Of a DNA stretch of 64,000 nucleotides, positions 51,577 to 60,217 are shown in pieces. The translations under genes and the position numbers were made by a program. The DNA comes from Pseudalkalibacillus hwajinpoensis (GTDB lineage Bacteria; Bacillota; Bacilli; Bacillales; Guptibacillaceae). The notes beneath the pieces are model-generated. The model was not told the origin of the DNA. It was given only the letters and a program-made list of their open reading frames with translations, and ran no database searches. The DNA lies in NCBI RefSeq assembly GCF_015234585.1, contig NZ_JADFCM010000008.1, forward strand, positions 186,001 through 250,000, given 5' to 3'. Each line of letters opens with the position of its first letter. Positions within the stretch are counted from its first letter, which is position 1.

Positions 51577-51666
51577 CAAACGATCAGGATGAGGAAGAGA
51601 ATGAGCGTCCTCCTATTATGGGAATGAATGTTTTTTACATCACAGTATAAGATAAGGATAAAAAGA

Positions 51667-51697
51667 GTTGCAATCAGGATTTGATTGTAACTTTTTT
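51667..51697 (+). terminator. Terminator
   Basis: GTTGCAATCA / TGATTGTAAC (one G-U) and six T. Confidence 0.85.
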
Positions 51698-51718
51698 ACT
51701 GCCATAGAGGTGAGTTAT

Positions 51719-52240
51719 ATGACAGCTCAAGTTCTTTCTACGAATCGACTGATCTTAAGAAAAATGAGAGAGAAAGATGTTGATTACCTATTAGAGATTT
51801 TTTCTGATAAGGAAGCAATGAGGTACTATCCTGCATGTAAAAGTAGAGAAGACACGAAGAAATGGGTGGAATGGACGCTGCATCATTACAAAGTATATGG
51901 CTTTGGCATGTGGATCGTTGAAGAGAAAAGAAGTGGCTGTTTTCTTGGGCAATGTGGGCTTGTACTTCAAAAAATGGACGGTTGTGTTGAAGTAGAGATC
52001 GGCTATCTTTTTGCTAGAAGGTATTGGGGAAGTGGTTATGCAACGGAAGCCGCGTTGGCTTGTAAGAAATATGGTTTTGAAGAAATAGGTCTTTCGAAGC
52101 TAATTTCATTAATTGATCCTGAGAACAAAGCTTCTATTAAAGTGGCAAAACGAATTGGGATGTCCTATGAGAAAACGATTCGTAAATGGGATAAAAAGCT
52201 TGATTTGTTTTCCTGTATTCCGAAAGTGGAAGAAATGTGA
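51719..52240 (+). CDS. GNAT acetyltransferase (RimJ-like)
   Basis: About 173 residues from ATG 51719 after AGAGGTGAG; an upstream frame from 51668 lies in the terminator. TNRLILRKMREKDVDYLLEIFSDKEAMRYYP, GYLFARRYWGSGYATEAA (acetyl-CoA loop RRYWGSGYA) and DPENKASIKVAKRIGM show a complete RimJ/RimL-type enzyme. Substrate unknown. Confidence 0.88.
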   Translation: MTAQVLSTNRLILRKMREKDVDYLLEIFSDKEAMRYYPACKSREDTKKWVEWTLHHYKVYGFGMWIVEEKRSGCFLGQCGLVLQKMDGCVEVEIGYLFARRYWGSGYATEAALACKKYGFEEIGLSKLISLIDPENKASIKVAKRIGMSYEKTIRKWDKKLDLFSCIPKVEEM

Positions 52241-52380
52241 GTTAGCTTTAACAAAGAAAACGCTCGATTATCAATAGAAATGAATAAGATTACTCATCTT
52301 TAAAGAGGAATTAGACGGAAAGATAAAGAATATTTACTATGACAACCTTACTATTTATTAGAAAAGTGGTGGCAATGACG

Positions 52381-53643
52381 ATGATACTTACTGCAAAGAG
52401 CTTCCTACTCAATTTACTACTCGTTTTTGCACCGTTAAGTATTATTCAGATTCTTTATCTATTGAAGCAGACTTCCTTTTTGAAACGATCATCAGGTTGG
52501 TTACTCGCGATCTTCCCTCTTCTTTCCGTTATTCTCTGTATGATGTATCCCATTGTGATTAATGAAAATTTCATTTTAGATTTTAGAAGGATCCCGTTTA
52601 TTCTTGGGGCTTTATACGGTGGGAAATGGGTATCGCTTATTTACTTGGTCGTCTTATTAAGCTATCGTTTTATGCTTGGAGGAAGTGGTTTCTACCCTAC
52701 ATTGCTTTCATTTTCACTCGTTGCCATTTTCACTTCTTTAGTATCAACACACTTTCTTAAACTGGACCTTAAATGGAAGTTAGCAGTTGCTGCTGGGTTA
52801 GATGCCTGTCTGGGGAGTGTATCTACAGTCCTATCACTCGTTTTCTTTGATTCGCAAATAAGCTTAGAAACATGGATTTTATTCAATTCTATTAGCTTAA
52901 CGGGTGTCGTCCTAGCCACGCTCATTTATGAAGTATTTATTAACCAGTTTAAGTTGCTTCACTCAGTGATGGAGAGCCAGAAGCTAGAGGTGGCGAGTCA
53001 CCTTGCTGCAAGCATCTCACACGAAGTGCGCAACCCCTTAACCGTTAGTCGCGGTTTTCTTCAATTGATCAACAGTGATTTAGAAGATAAGAAAACGAAG
53101 GGGTACATGGAGCTTGCTATTCATGAGCTTGATCGAGCAACAGAAATTATTAATGATTATTTAACCTTCGCCAAACCTTTTCCAGAAAAGGTTGAGAAAA
53201 TAAATGTAAAAAGTGAACTTGAACAAAGCCTTAGCGTCATTCAGCCTCTTGCTACAATGTCGGATGTGACCATCAACTCAAACATTGATATATCCCCCAC
53301 TTATATTCAATCAGAAAAGCGTAAATTTCAGCAGTGTCTGTTAAACATCTTAAAAAATGCCATTGAAGCGATGCCAGATGGAGGCGAATTAACTGTTGAT
53401 GCTTTACATAAAGGTTTTGAATTAAAAGTTAGTATTTCAGACACCGGCATTGGTATGTCAGAAGAGCAGATAGTAAGAATGGGCGAGCCTTTTTTCACTA
53501 CAAAAGAAAAAGGGACAGGGTTAGGTATGATGGTCTCACATAGCATTATGAAGGCCATGAATGGGGAGATCATTTATGAAAGCTCCCCTAATAAAGGGAC
53601 AACCGTGATCCTTCTTTTTAAAATAGAAAATGAAGGGTCATAA
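52381..53643 (+). CDS. Sensor histidine kinase with 5TM sensor, KinB-like
   Basis: About 420 residues from ATG 52381; ATGs at 52375 and 52339 are possible and ribosome sites are weak. The N-terminal half has five to six membrane helices typical of the 5TMR_LYT sensor. The phospho-histidine is in ASISHEVRNPLTVSRGFLQL (H214), N-box NILKNAIEAM, G1 ISDTGIGM, G2 GEPFFTTKEKGTGLGM. It resembles sporulation kinases of the KinB type. No response regulator is adjacent, so its partner is elsewhere, possibly Spo0F (inference). Confidence 0.88.
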   Translation: MILTAKSFLLNLLLVFAPLSIIQILYLLKQTSFLKRSSGWLLAIFPLLSVILCMMYPIVINENFILDFRRIPFILGALYGGKWVSLIYLVVLLSYRFMLGGSGFYPTLLSFSLVAIFTSLVSTHFLKLDLKWKLAVAAGLDACLGSVSTVLSLVFFDSQISLETWILFNSISLTGVVLATLIYEVFINQFKLLHSVMESQKLEVASHLAASISHEVRNPLTVSRGFLQLINSDLEDKKTKGYMELAIHELDRATEIINDYLTFAKPFPEKVEKINVKSELEQSLSVIQPLATMSDVTINSNIDISPTYIQSEKRKFQQCLLNILKNAIEAMPDGGELTVDALHKGFELKVSISDTGIGMSEEQIVRMGEPFFTTKEKGTGLGMMVSHSIMKAMNGEIIYESSPNKGTTVILLFKIENEGS

Positions 53644-53654
53644 GTGATGTGTAT

Positions 53655-54488
53655 TCATTTTTTTGGTGGCAAATAGGAAGGTTTTGTTAATGAACAAGAA
53701 GGCGCTGGAATCGATGGAGCATAGTGGCTAAGATGGGCTAGGAAATAACAGCTTTCAGGAAAATGATGTTCAAGAAATCGTAATGTCGTATTGTTTAGAA
53801 CTTCATCGATTTTAAAGAGAGACATCACTTCTTCGACAAGAGCGTTTAAATCTTGAATCGAATGTGCGACTTCATTTGCAAATCGTTGCTGAGCTCGAAA
53901 GCCAGATGGTGTAAATCGAAGAAAACCCCGCATGGCTCTGTTTTTTGAGATATACACACGAAATTGGTTTTGAATATTTTGGGCTTTCGTGATGAATTCG
54001 ACTTCAATCGGATCGAGAATATCAATTAATAGCGAGGCGTGGCCAACTTGATCAGTTAACCATAAGTCCATTAAGTCGAGAAGAGAAAGAGGGGGCGGCA
54101 CCTTTCCTTCGATGTAGAAAGTAAGCTGACGCAAATATTCTTCATTCTCATCTAGCGTTCCATTAAAGTAAGATGGACTTAGGTTGATGTTGATTTCGTT
54201 CCGAATTCTAAGGCGTTGTATCGTGCCTTCGAAATTGAAATAGGCCCTTGCCAGGTGATAAGCTTTACGTGAAAAGGAAATCATAGCGTCAGAGCTTGCG
54301 GGTTCATCACGCTTAAGAGGTGTGAGTTGCGCGCGAAGCTCGTCGAAGGCCATAGCAAACTGATTCGCTTCATTCACAAATTTATGTTCCGACGGTGATA
54401 AGTAATCACGTACAAAGATCGCGTGATCAGCAAGAATTTCAATCCAGAAATGATGTTCCTGCCATGGAGTAAGTGGTGTCTGAACCAA
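53655..54488 (-). CDS. DUF2935 family protein
   Basis: 277 residues from TTG 54488 after AAAGGAGG. Two related halves: EHHFWIEILADHAIFVRDYLSPSEHKF near the start and LMDLWLTDQVGHASLLIDILDPIEVEF in the middle, each a helical bundle with conserved His and Asp, E. Likely metal-binding (ferritin-like helix arrangement) but unproven. Ribosome site strong. Convergent to the kinase gene. Confidence 0.85.
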   Translation of the reverse strand: MVQTPLTPWQEHHFWIEILADHAIFVRDYLSPSEHKFVNEANQFAMAFDELRAQLTPLKRDEPASSDAMISFSRKAYHLARAYFNFEGTIQRLRIRNEININLSPSYFNGTLDENEEYLRQLTFYIEGKVPPPLSLLDLMDLWLTDQVGHASLLIDILDPIEVEFITKAQNIQNQFRVYISKNRAMRGFLRFTPSGFRAQQRFANEVAHSIQDLNALVEEVMSLFKIDEVLNNTTLRFLEHHFPESCYFLAHLSHYAPSIPAPSCSLTKPSYLPPKK

Positions 54489-54671
54489 GTGAGGTGCCTC
54501 CTTTGGGCGCAGTCTTTTAGTTAAAAGTATGAAGCTTAGAGCAGGTTATACCAATGAAAGCTCTTTCTGATACATCCTTTAACGAATGATTTTGTTGTAA
54601 TTGAAACTAATTTGCTTTGAATACGTAAAGAATAAAGAATAGTAAGAAACAAAATGAATGGAGAGTGCCTT

Positions 54672-54875
54672 ATGAAGAAAATCTACAAATCAACGACGAA
54701 TAAAAAATTAGCGGGTGTTTTAGGCGGATTAAGTGAGGTTATGAATATAGACGCAAATATATTAAGGATTGCATACATCGCACTAACGCTCTTAACATCT
54801 GGAATCTTTGTGCTCGTTTACTTTGGGGCTGCTCTTATGCTTCCTTCAGATCAGGAGGTTAAGTTTAAGGATTGA
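54672..54875 (+). CDS. PspC-domain protein
   Basis: 67 residues. KIYKSTTNKKLAGVLGGLSEVMNIDANILRIAYI is the PspC domain start; one membrane helix, LTLLTSGIFVLVYFGAALML, follows. Related to the phage-shock envelope-stress response and often fused to other domains elsewhere; here it stands alone. ATG 54672 with GGAGAG; ATG 54654 is less likely. A small membrane protein follows. Confidence 0.88.
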   Translation: MKKIYKSTTNKKLAGVLGGLSEVMNIDANILRIAYIALTLLTSGIFVLVYFGAALMLPSDQEVKFKD

Positions 54876-54915
54876 GAAGACGGTTGCATACGTTGGTATG
54901 TTATTGGAGGTTTAA

Positions 54916-55122
54916 ATGAAGAAAAACGGTTTTTATTATATCGTGGGAATGATTAGTTCTTTCTTGATATTCTGTTCTGGACTCTTTTCCTTGTTTGGAT
55001 GGATCGACTTATCCTCAAACTTCCTTTCTGCGATTTTTGCAGTGATGGGATTCCTAGGGGTTCTTACAAATAGCATGCAGCTGAAGATGGCTTTGAAAGA
55101 AAGTTATACAAATCACCACTAA
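54916..55122 (+). CDS. Small two-helix membrane protein
   Basis: 68 residues from ATG 54916 after TTGGAGG. Helices FYYIVGMISSFLIFCSGLF and FLSAIFAVMGFLGVLTN. Probably co-transcribed with the PspC gene (40 bases upstream). Family not recognised. Confidence 0.65.
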   Translation: MKKNGFYYIVGMISSFLIFCSGLFSLFGWIDLSSNFLSAIFAVMGFLGVLTNSMQLKMALKESYTNHH

Positions 55123-55174
55123 GGTGAATTGGTTTTGTAACAACGATCATATTTCCTTCACTGAGTAAGATAAG

Positions 55175-55210
55175 AAAAAGGGCTTAGCGATTATGCTAAG
55201 CCCTTTTTTT
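55175..55210 (+). terminator. Terminator of the PspC pair
   Basis: AAAAGGGCTTAGC / GCTAAGCCCTTTT stem, then T-run. Confidence 0.93.
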
Positions 55211-55317
55211 AGTTGAAGATTGTATGCGAAATGAACATAATGAAGGGAATGAATGAAAACTAATGTTGGTTCATTTTAATCCATCACGTTACGTTGACGA
55301 TTAGGAGGGAATGGAGG

Positions 55318-56166
55318 ATGGATCATAAGTTTACAATTGGCCAGATGTCAAAACTCCATGATATTCCTGTGAAAACACTTAGGTATTACGATGAAATTGG
55401 GCTTTTCAAGCCATTTGAAGTCGATGATCAAACAGGTTATCGCTATTATTGTTTAGAACAATTTAAAAAATTGGACATGATTTGGTATTTGAAAAAGATG
55501 GGCATACCGTTAAAAGAAATAAAGAAAAAAGTAGAGCATAGCACCGTAGAGGAATTTATTGAAATTCTATCTGAATATGAACGAATTAATGATGAGAAAA
55601 TCAATGAATTAGTAAAGATGCAGAAGCATTTGAAAACGAAGATATTGGATTTAAAGCAATCGAGAGATATTCTCTTCATTGGTGAACCGCAAATTCGTAC
55701 ACTCCCTCACCGCTATTTATTAGCCATTCAGGGTCAGTTCCATACGCTAGATGATATTGAAAGCGTGCTACGCGGTTTAAAAAAGGAGATTGATCACGTT
55801 ACTCCGATCATGGTTGGGAAAGTAGGGTTTATTCTATCAGTCGAGCATATGAAAACACGAGAAACGATGGAGTATGACGGATTGTTTATTTTAATTGAAG
55901 ATGATAGTGAAATTGATCATCAAAAGATTATGACACTTGAAGAGGGGGAGTATGCGAGTGTTTATATGAGAGAAGGGAGAGAGAAAGATAATGCTTATTA
56001 TCAAACCCTATTGAGCTTCGTATCTGAACAGGGTTATGAGCCAGATGGACCTTTTTTCATTCGACAAATTGTTGATTCGTTTATCTCACATAAAGAGGAT
56101 GAACGTTTGCGAGAGATTCAAATAAAAGTAAAAGCTGTAGGGGAGAAGAAGTCCTTCCCAAAATAG
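55318..56166 (+). CDS. MerR-family regulator with effector-binding domain (BmrR-like)
   Basis: About 282 residues from ATG 55318 (GGAGGG nine bases before). N-terminal winged helix TIGQMSKLHDIPVKTLRYYDEIGLFKPF, a coiled-coil dimer helix (about residues 75-110), and a C-terminal GyrI-like domain with RTLPHRYLLAIQGQF and GEYASVYMREGR. It would activate drug-response genes on ligand binding; no efflux gene is adjacent. Self-regulation is common. Confidence 0.87.
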   Translation: MDHKFTIGQMSKLHDIPVKTLRYYDEIGLFKPFEVDDQTGYRYYCLEQFKKLDMIWYLKKMGIPLKEIKKKVEHSTVEEFIEILSEYERINDEKINELVKMQKHLKTKILDLKQSRDILFIGEPQIRTLPHRYLLAIQGQFHTLDDIESVLRGLKKEIDHVTPIMVGKVGFILSVEHMKTRETMEYDGLFILIEDDSEIDHQKIMTLEEGEYASVYMREGREKDNAYYQTLLSFVSEQGYEPDGPFFIRQIVDSFISHKEDERLREIQIKVKAVGEKKSFPK

Positions 56167-56233
56167 AAGACACCTTCTGTTTTTTTCTTTAGTCCACCTA
56201 TCTTTAATATAAATGTTCGGAAAATATAGCTTG

Positions 56234-56277
56234 TATAACTAATGGTATTAGTTATATTTAAACTAATCATATTAGTT
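56234..56277. promoter_or_regulatory. Two tandem TetR-type operators
   Basis: TATAACTAAT-GGT-ATTAGTTATA (56234-56256) and AACTAAT-CAT-ATTAGTT (56261-56277) are two perfect palindromes with the same half-site. They lie before the MBL gene whose partner is a TetR gene. Confidence 0.85.
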
Positions 56278-56294
56278 AACGGGGAGGATAAGAA

Positions 56295-57002
56295 ATGAGA
56301 ATAATAAAGGAACAAACCGTCTATCAGCTTTCGTTCATGGCCAATTGGTTTCCTGTTAATTGTTATTTTGTTGAAGAAGAGGAGAGTTTAACGTTAATCG
56401 ATGCAGCCCTTTCTTTTAGTAAAAACGCTATCCTAAAGGCGGCCGCTCAAATTGGGAAGCCGATCAACCGAATCATTATTACACATGCACATACGGATCA
56501 TATGGGAGCACTTGATGGGTTAAAGGCAAGTCTTCCTCATGCGGAAATTCTTCTTCCTCAAAGAGAGTTGAAATTGTTAAATGGTGATTCATCACTCGAG
56601 GCTGGCGAAGGAGATCTTCCAGTAAAGGGCGGCGTACCTAGAAACAGTAAGACGCAGCCAGATGTTCTTCTTAAAGAAGGAGATATGGTTGGCTCACTGA
56701 TCGCGATTGAGGCTCCTGGACACACGCCTGGCATGATGGCTTTTATAGATAAACGAAATCAAATACTAATAGCCTCAGATGCGCTCCAAACAAAGGGCGG
56801 CGTAGCGGTAGCTGGTGATTTACGCTGGCGGTTTCCATTTCCTACTCTGGCTACGTGGGACAAGGAACGTGCGATTGCCACAGTGGAAAAGCTAGCTTCG
56901 TTTAACCCATCCGTTATTGGGGTGGGACATGGAGATTTTCTATATGAACCAGAAGCGCTGAAAAGAGCTATCCTTCAAGCAAAAAAGCGGGTGGAGGGAT
57001 AA
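56295..57002 (+). CDS. MBL-fold metallohydrolase
   Basis: 235 residues. The metallo-beta-lactamase motif is THAHTDHMG (H64, H66, D68, H69), followed by EAPGHTPGMMAFID and ASDALQ, and a late GHGD. Full-length cytosolic hydrolase. GGGGAGG precedes the ATG. It is followed by a TetR gene with no gap, and both are under two palindromic operators. Substrate unknown; induction by a small ligand of the TetR protein is expected. Confidence 0.9.
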   Translation: MRIIKEQTVYQLSFMANWFPVNCYFVEEEESLTLIDAALSFSKNAILKAAAQIGKPINRIIITHAHTDHMGALDGLKASLPHAEILLPQRELKLLNGDSSLEAGEGDLPVKGGVPRNSKTQPDVLLKEGDMVGSLIAIEAPGHTPGMMAFIDKRNQILIASDALQTKGGVAVAGDLRWRFPFPTLATWDKERAIATVEKLASFNPSVIGVGHGDFLYEPEALKRAILQAKKRVEG

Positions 57003-57599
57003 GTGAAAATCACAAAGGATATCGTGATTAAAGAAGCACTCGATATTGCAGAGCGAGAAAATGTTTCAAAGGTAACGATGGCAACCATTGCCCGTAATCT
57101 ATCGATAAAACCCCCTTCTCTTTATAATCATTTCGATGGCTTAGATGACATCAAAAACGCCATGGCTGTTTCGGCGTTGAACCAGTTTTTCAATTGGTTG
57201 TCAGAGAAGACAGAAAACCAGACGGATGGGAGAGAAACAATTCTAGCCTTAACAGAGGCGTACATAACCTTTGCACTTCAGCACCCAGGTTTGTATGAAG
57301 CTACTTTAATGGCGGCGAATCCTCTTCAGTCTGATGTCCAAGAAGCCGGAGAAGCGATTGTCACCTTAACGATGAAGGCGTTTGAGCCATATCACTTGTC
57401 AGAAGTGGAAAGAATCCATATCGTCCGAGGGCTTCGTAGCTTTTTACATGGAATGGTTGATTTGTATCATAAAGGCGGCTTTCAGCTACCTATTTCTTTG
57501 GAAGAGTCTTACCGGATGATTGTTGAGACCTATTTGAGTGGAGTAGTAAATCGAAGAACATTAGAAGGAGAAACCATACTAAAAAGGAGAAGACCGTAA
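57003..57599 (+). CDS. TetR-family regulator (with WHG-type C-terminal domain)
   Basis: 198 residues from GTG 57003, next base after the MBL stop. The HTH ITKDIVIKEALDIAERENVSKVTMATIARNLSIKPPSLYNHFDGLDDI is textbook TetR; the C-terminus has LRSFLHGMVDLYHKGGF. Represses its own operon through the two palindromes at 56234-56277. Could act elsewhere too, but the TAACTAAT half-site differs from the P450 operator. Confidence 0.9.
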   Translation: MKITKDIVIKEALDIAERENVSKVTMATIARNLSIKPPSLYNHFDGLDDIKNAMAVSALNQFFNWLSEKTENQTDGRETILALTEAYITFALQHPGLYEATLMAANPLQSDVQEAGEAIVTLTMKAFEPYHLSEVERIHIVRGLRSFLHGMVDLYHKGGFQLPISLEESYRMIVETYLSGVVNRRTLEGETILKRRRP

Positions 57600-57623
57600 G
57601 ACGGCTTTCTCCTTTTTAGTATG
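57575..57623. terminator. Bidirectional terminator between tetR and rsbR-like genes
   Basis: CATACTAAAAAGGAGAA / TTCTCCTTTTTAGTATG with an inner CCG / CGG. It overlaps the end of the TetR gene. Confidence 0.9.
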
Positions 57624-57634
57624 ATTTAATTGTT

Positions 57635-58474
57635 TTAAGAAGGTGTTGCTTCAGCTGAAATAGCCTGTGCCAGGTTTGAAGTGATGCGAATTTCACCGAA
57701 ATCAATGCCTAGTTGAACGGCTGTTTGAGCAATTTCTGGACGAATGCCAGATAGTGTAGCAGTAACACCAATTAATTTAAGACCTGTAATCAGCTGGAAT
57801 ATTTGTTGAGCTACCCGTGTATCGACGAGATACACGCCAGATAAATCAATGAAAAGATGATCGACTCGTTTACTTGTACACCCTTCAAGCGTGTTCTCGA
57901 AGATCGCCGATGCTCGATCTGAGTCAATGTCACCGACTAGCGGCAGGAGAGCTTTTCCGTTAGGGAGGTCAATCAATGGCGAGCTTAGTTCATTAATCGT
58001 TTGCTGTTGTTCTTCAATACGGGCGTTCAAATGATTTGATTTTTCTTCAACGACGCGGGTCATGAGCACATCAATGGCTTCAATCACAGCATACTTCCAG
58101 ATATCAATACTTTTCTGTGAGACAAGATCTTCTGTTTCTTTTGTATACATGTCAATGAAGTCCATATATTGCTCGCGTACGCGCAGAAATTCCCTCATGA
58201 TCAGGGGAGTCGGAGTGTTCAAATGTTCAGGATCACGTCCAATTTCTCGTACCCAGTCTTCGAATTCCTCAAAGAATTCGTCTTTCTTCATAATGAAGAT
58301 TTTGCACAAATGTAGGTGGAATTCAAGATTCTGAGCTTTAAGTCCTTTGATGACTTCTGGATCAGTAGAAGAATAAACACCAGTTCCACTTTTATCAAGT
58401 GATGCATACCAATCTTCTGTTAATTGTTCTGCTTTATTTAATAAAAATTGATAAAGTTCTTTGTTTCTTTGCAT
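57635..58474 (-). CDS. RsbR-type stressosome protein with STAS domain
   Basis: 279 residues: an N-terminal non-heme-globin-like domain (about residues 1-150) with ELYQFLLNKAEQLTEDWYASLDKS, and a C-terminal STAS domain with LIDLPNGKALLPLVGDIDSDRA and HLFIDLSGVYLVDTRVAQQIFQL; the conserved threonine T231 in DTRVAQQ is the phosphorylation-type site. RsbR paralogues assemble the stressosome that controls sigma-B. No RsbS/RsbT genes are adjacent, as for the RsbRD type (B. subtilis YqhA). Ribosome site GAGAGGAG. Confidence 0.87.
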   Translation of the reverse strand: MQRNKELYQFLLNKAEQLTEDWYASLDKSGTGVYSSTDPEVIKGLKAQNLEFHLHLCKIFIMKKDEFFEEFEDWVREIGRDPEHLNTPTPLIMREFLRVREQYMDFIDMYTKETEDLVSQKSIDIWKYAVIEAIDVLMTRVVEEKSNHLNARIEEQQQTINELSSPLIDLPNGKALLPLVGDIDSDRASAIFENTLEGCTSKRVDHLFIDLSGVYLVDTRVAQQIFQLITGLKLIGVTATLSGIRPEIAQTAVQLGIDFGEIRITSNLAQAISAEATPS

Positions 58475-58723
58475 GAATAAGTGCTCCTCTCGATCCTTGA
58501 TAATTATTTAATTTATTTCAGCGATAAAATCGTTGTGCTCACTCTATCTCTAATAAAATACGATAACTCCTTCTCTGTATTTATTATACCAAGCTTTCAC
58601 ATAATCAACGAATAGATTTACTTAAGTTGCATTAACAAAGTTTTTAAGCGACTCACAAATAGTAGAACATAAAAGGAGGCCTTTTGTTTAAGGCTCCGTT
58701 TTTGTTTGGTAGTTGTTATGGAA

Positions 58724-58990
58724 TTATGAGATTCTAGAGCAATGAGTATTGGTAAGCTTGAGGCAAAGTTTGGTTATGGCAATGGAAAGGTGTTTTTCTT
58801 TATGAAGGATTTGCGGTGAGGCCCAAATCTGAGTGAAAAGCTTAGTGATTATTTCTTCGTGATCAGATCGAGGAGTGTCACTGTTGGACAGGATGCGAGA
58901 GACGTGGTGAATATATGTATCATACAATTCATTCAAGGAACTTCTGTCTTTGGCAATTAGTTTTTGAATGAGTTGAGTTTGGTTCTGCAT
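58724..58990 (-). CDS. Small protein resembling ECF sigma-factor region 2
   Basis: 88 residues from ATG 58990 after GGGAG. LIQKLIAKDRSSLNELYDTYIHHVSRIL and then HEEIITKLFTQIWASP resemble sigma-70 region 2 of ECF factors; region 4 is missing and the region downstream holds none. It may be a decayed sigma factor or an independent small regulator. Assignment by eye. Confidence 0.5.
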   Translation of the reverse strand: MQNQTQLIQKLIAKDRSSLNELYDTYIHHVSRILSNSDTPRSDHEEIITKLFTQIWASPQILHKEKHLSIAITKLCLKLTNTHCSRIS

Positions 58991-59124
58991 GTTTTATCTC
59001 CCTATAATAGTAGTCATAATTTTGTAATTCCACTATACCAATTATTTCAAACTCTAAATTCTTGAATTCGAGATATATAATGTGCAATTTGTGTTTAATA
59101 GAGAGTTAATTTTGCGGAATTTTC

Positions 59125-59154
59125 TTGAAATGACTGATAACTATTTGATATAGT
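59125..59154 (+). promoter_or_regulatory. SigA-type promoter of the orphan leader RNA
   Basis: -35 TTGAAA (59125-59130), 18-base spacer, -10 TATAGT (59149-59154), with an extended TG before the -10. Confidence 0.7.
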
Positions 59155-59160
59155 GAATGC

Positions 59161-59291
59161 GGAGATGTATGGAAAGGGGATCATGAACATGTGTGGACAA
59201 ATCCTGTAATGGTTTAGATTTATTGATAATCCTATTTAAGTAGGGATAGGTATGTCAATGGAACCTATACAGGGGACACCGCGTTCATGAT
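59161..59291 (+). ncRNA. Structured leader RNA of unknown class (riboswitch-like) before an SDR gene
   Basis: Helices can be drawn by hand: P1 ATCATGAAC (59180-59188) with GTTCATGAT (59283-59291); P2 GTGT (59191-59194) with ACAC (59276-59279); P3 TCCTGTA (59202-59208) with TACAGGG (59268-59274); P4 GGTT with AACC (59211-59214 / 59262-59265); P5 TTGA with TCAA (59223-59226 / 59255-59258); apical ATCC...GGAT. A purine-rich internal loop GGACAAA (59195-59201) faces a single G. A promoter precedes and a terminator follows, the typical transcription-control layout. I could not match it to a known riboswitch family from memory. Confidence 0.75.
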
Positions 59292-59303
59292 TGATAAATG
59301 ATC

Positions 59304-59333
59304 AGGACAGGGCCTTAGGCTGCTGTCCTTTTT
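59304..59333 (+). terminator. Terminator of the orphan leader RNA
   Basis: AGGACAG ... CTGTCCT with inner GCC / GGC, then five T. Its ACAGG can alternatively pair with CCTGT of leader helix P3. Confidence 0.9.
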
Positions 59334-59385
59334 CGAATCATCTCCTTTCACATTGGTCAGGTGTTCCTCATAAGGAGGAAATTAA

Positions 59386-60165
59386 ATGAATAACCAAAGG
59401 AATCGCATTGCCATTGTTACAGGCGTTAGCCGTCCGAACGGGATTGGTGCTAGCATATGTCGTGAGCTTGCTAGGAAGGGCCATGATATTTTCTTTACTC
59501 ATTATTTGAAGTATGACGTTAGCACAGGTTATAAGGATGCTACCGAGACGTTCCCAGTCATATTCAAAAAAGAGCTGCAGGAAATGGGTGTCATAGCTGA
59601 AGAAATGGAACTGGATTTAAGTGAGCCTAATGCATCAGAGAACCTTTTAGCACAAGTGATGAAAATGACCGGAGAGCTTGTGATTCTAGTAAACAATGCG
59701 ACGCACTGTGTAGAAGTCGATCATGATGCATTATCAGCGGAAATCATTGATCAGCACTGTGCTGTTAACGTAAGAGGAACGTGCATGCTGTCTGTTACTT
59801 TTGCGAAGCAGTTAAAGAAGCAACAAGCGGAAGGCAGAATCATCAACTTTGTTTCTGGACAGGACAAAAGCCCACAGCCTGGCAATCTTGCATATATTAC
59901 GACAAAAGGAGCAATCTCAGCGTTCACGGCATCACTATCAACTGAGCTTGCGCCTTACAACATTACAGTGAATGCCATTGATCCTGGACCAACTGATTCA
60001 GGGTGGATGGATGATGAACTCCAAACTTTTCTAAAGCCGAAGTTTCCGACGGGACGTATCGGCACGCCTGATGATGCGGCGAGACTTGTTGGTTTTCTAG
60101 CGAGTCATGAAGCAAGGTGGATTACAGGACAAATTATTCATTCAGATGGCGGCTTTCGAGACTAA
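59386..60165 (+). CDS. Short-chain dehydrogenase/reductase (SDR)
   Basis: 259 residues. NAD(P) motif VTGVSRPNGIGASICRELARKGHD, NNAT motif LVNNATH, serine in VSGQDKSPQPG, and the YxxxK pair in YITTKGAISAF: a complete SDR of the FabG-like group. IDPGPTDSGW and the C-terminal HSDGGFRD follow the FabG pattern. AAGGAGG precedes the ATG. It is the only gene behind the structured leader, so it is the presumed target of that control. Substrate unknown. Confidence 0.9.
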   Translation: MNNQRNRIAIVTGVSRPNGIGASICRELARKGHDIFFTHYLKYDVSTGYKDATETFPVIFKKELQEMGVIAEEMELDLSEPNASENLLAQVMKMTGELVILVNNATHCVEVDHDALSAEIIDQHCAVNVRGTCMLSVTFAKQLKKQQAEGRIINFVSGQDKSPQPGNLAYITTKGAISAFTASLSTELAPYNITVNAIDPGPTDSGWMDDELQTFLKPKFPTGRIGTPDDAARLVGFLASHEARWITGQIIHSDGGFRD

Positions 60166-60181
60166 CGTTTTTGAAATCATC

Positions 60182-60216
60182 AAAAAGCGTGCTGACAACA
60201 AGTCAGCACGCTTTTT
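60182..60216. terminator. Bidirectional terminator between SDR and antiporter
   Basis: AAAAAGCGTGCTGAC / GTCAGCACGCTTTTT stem, T-rich on both strands. Confidence 0.95.
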
Positions 60217-60217
60217 A

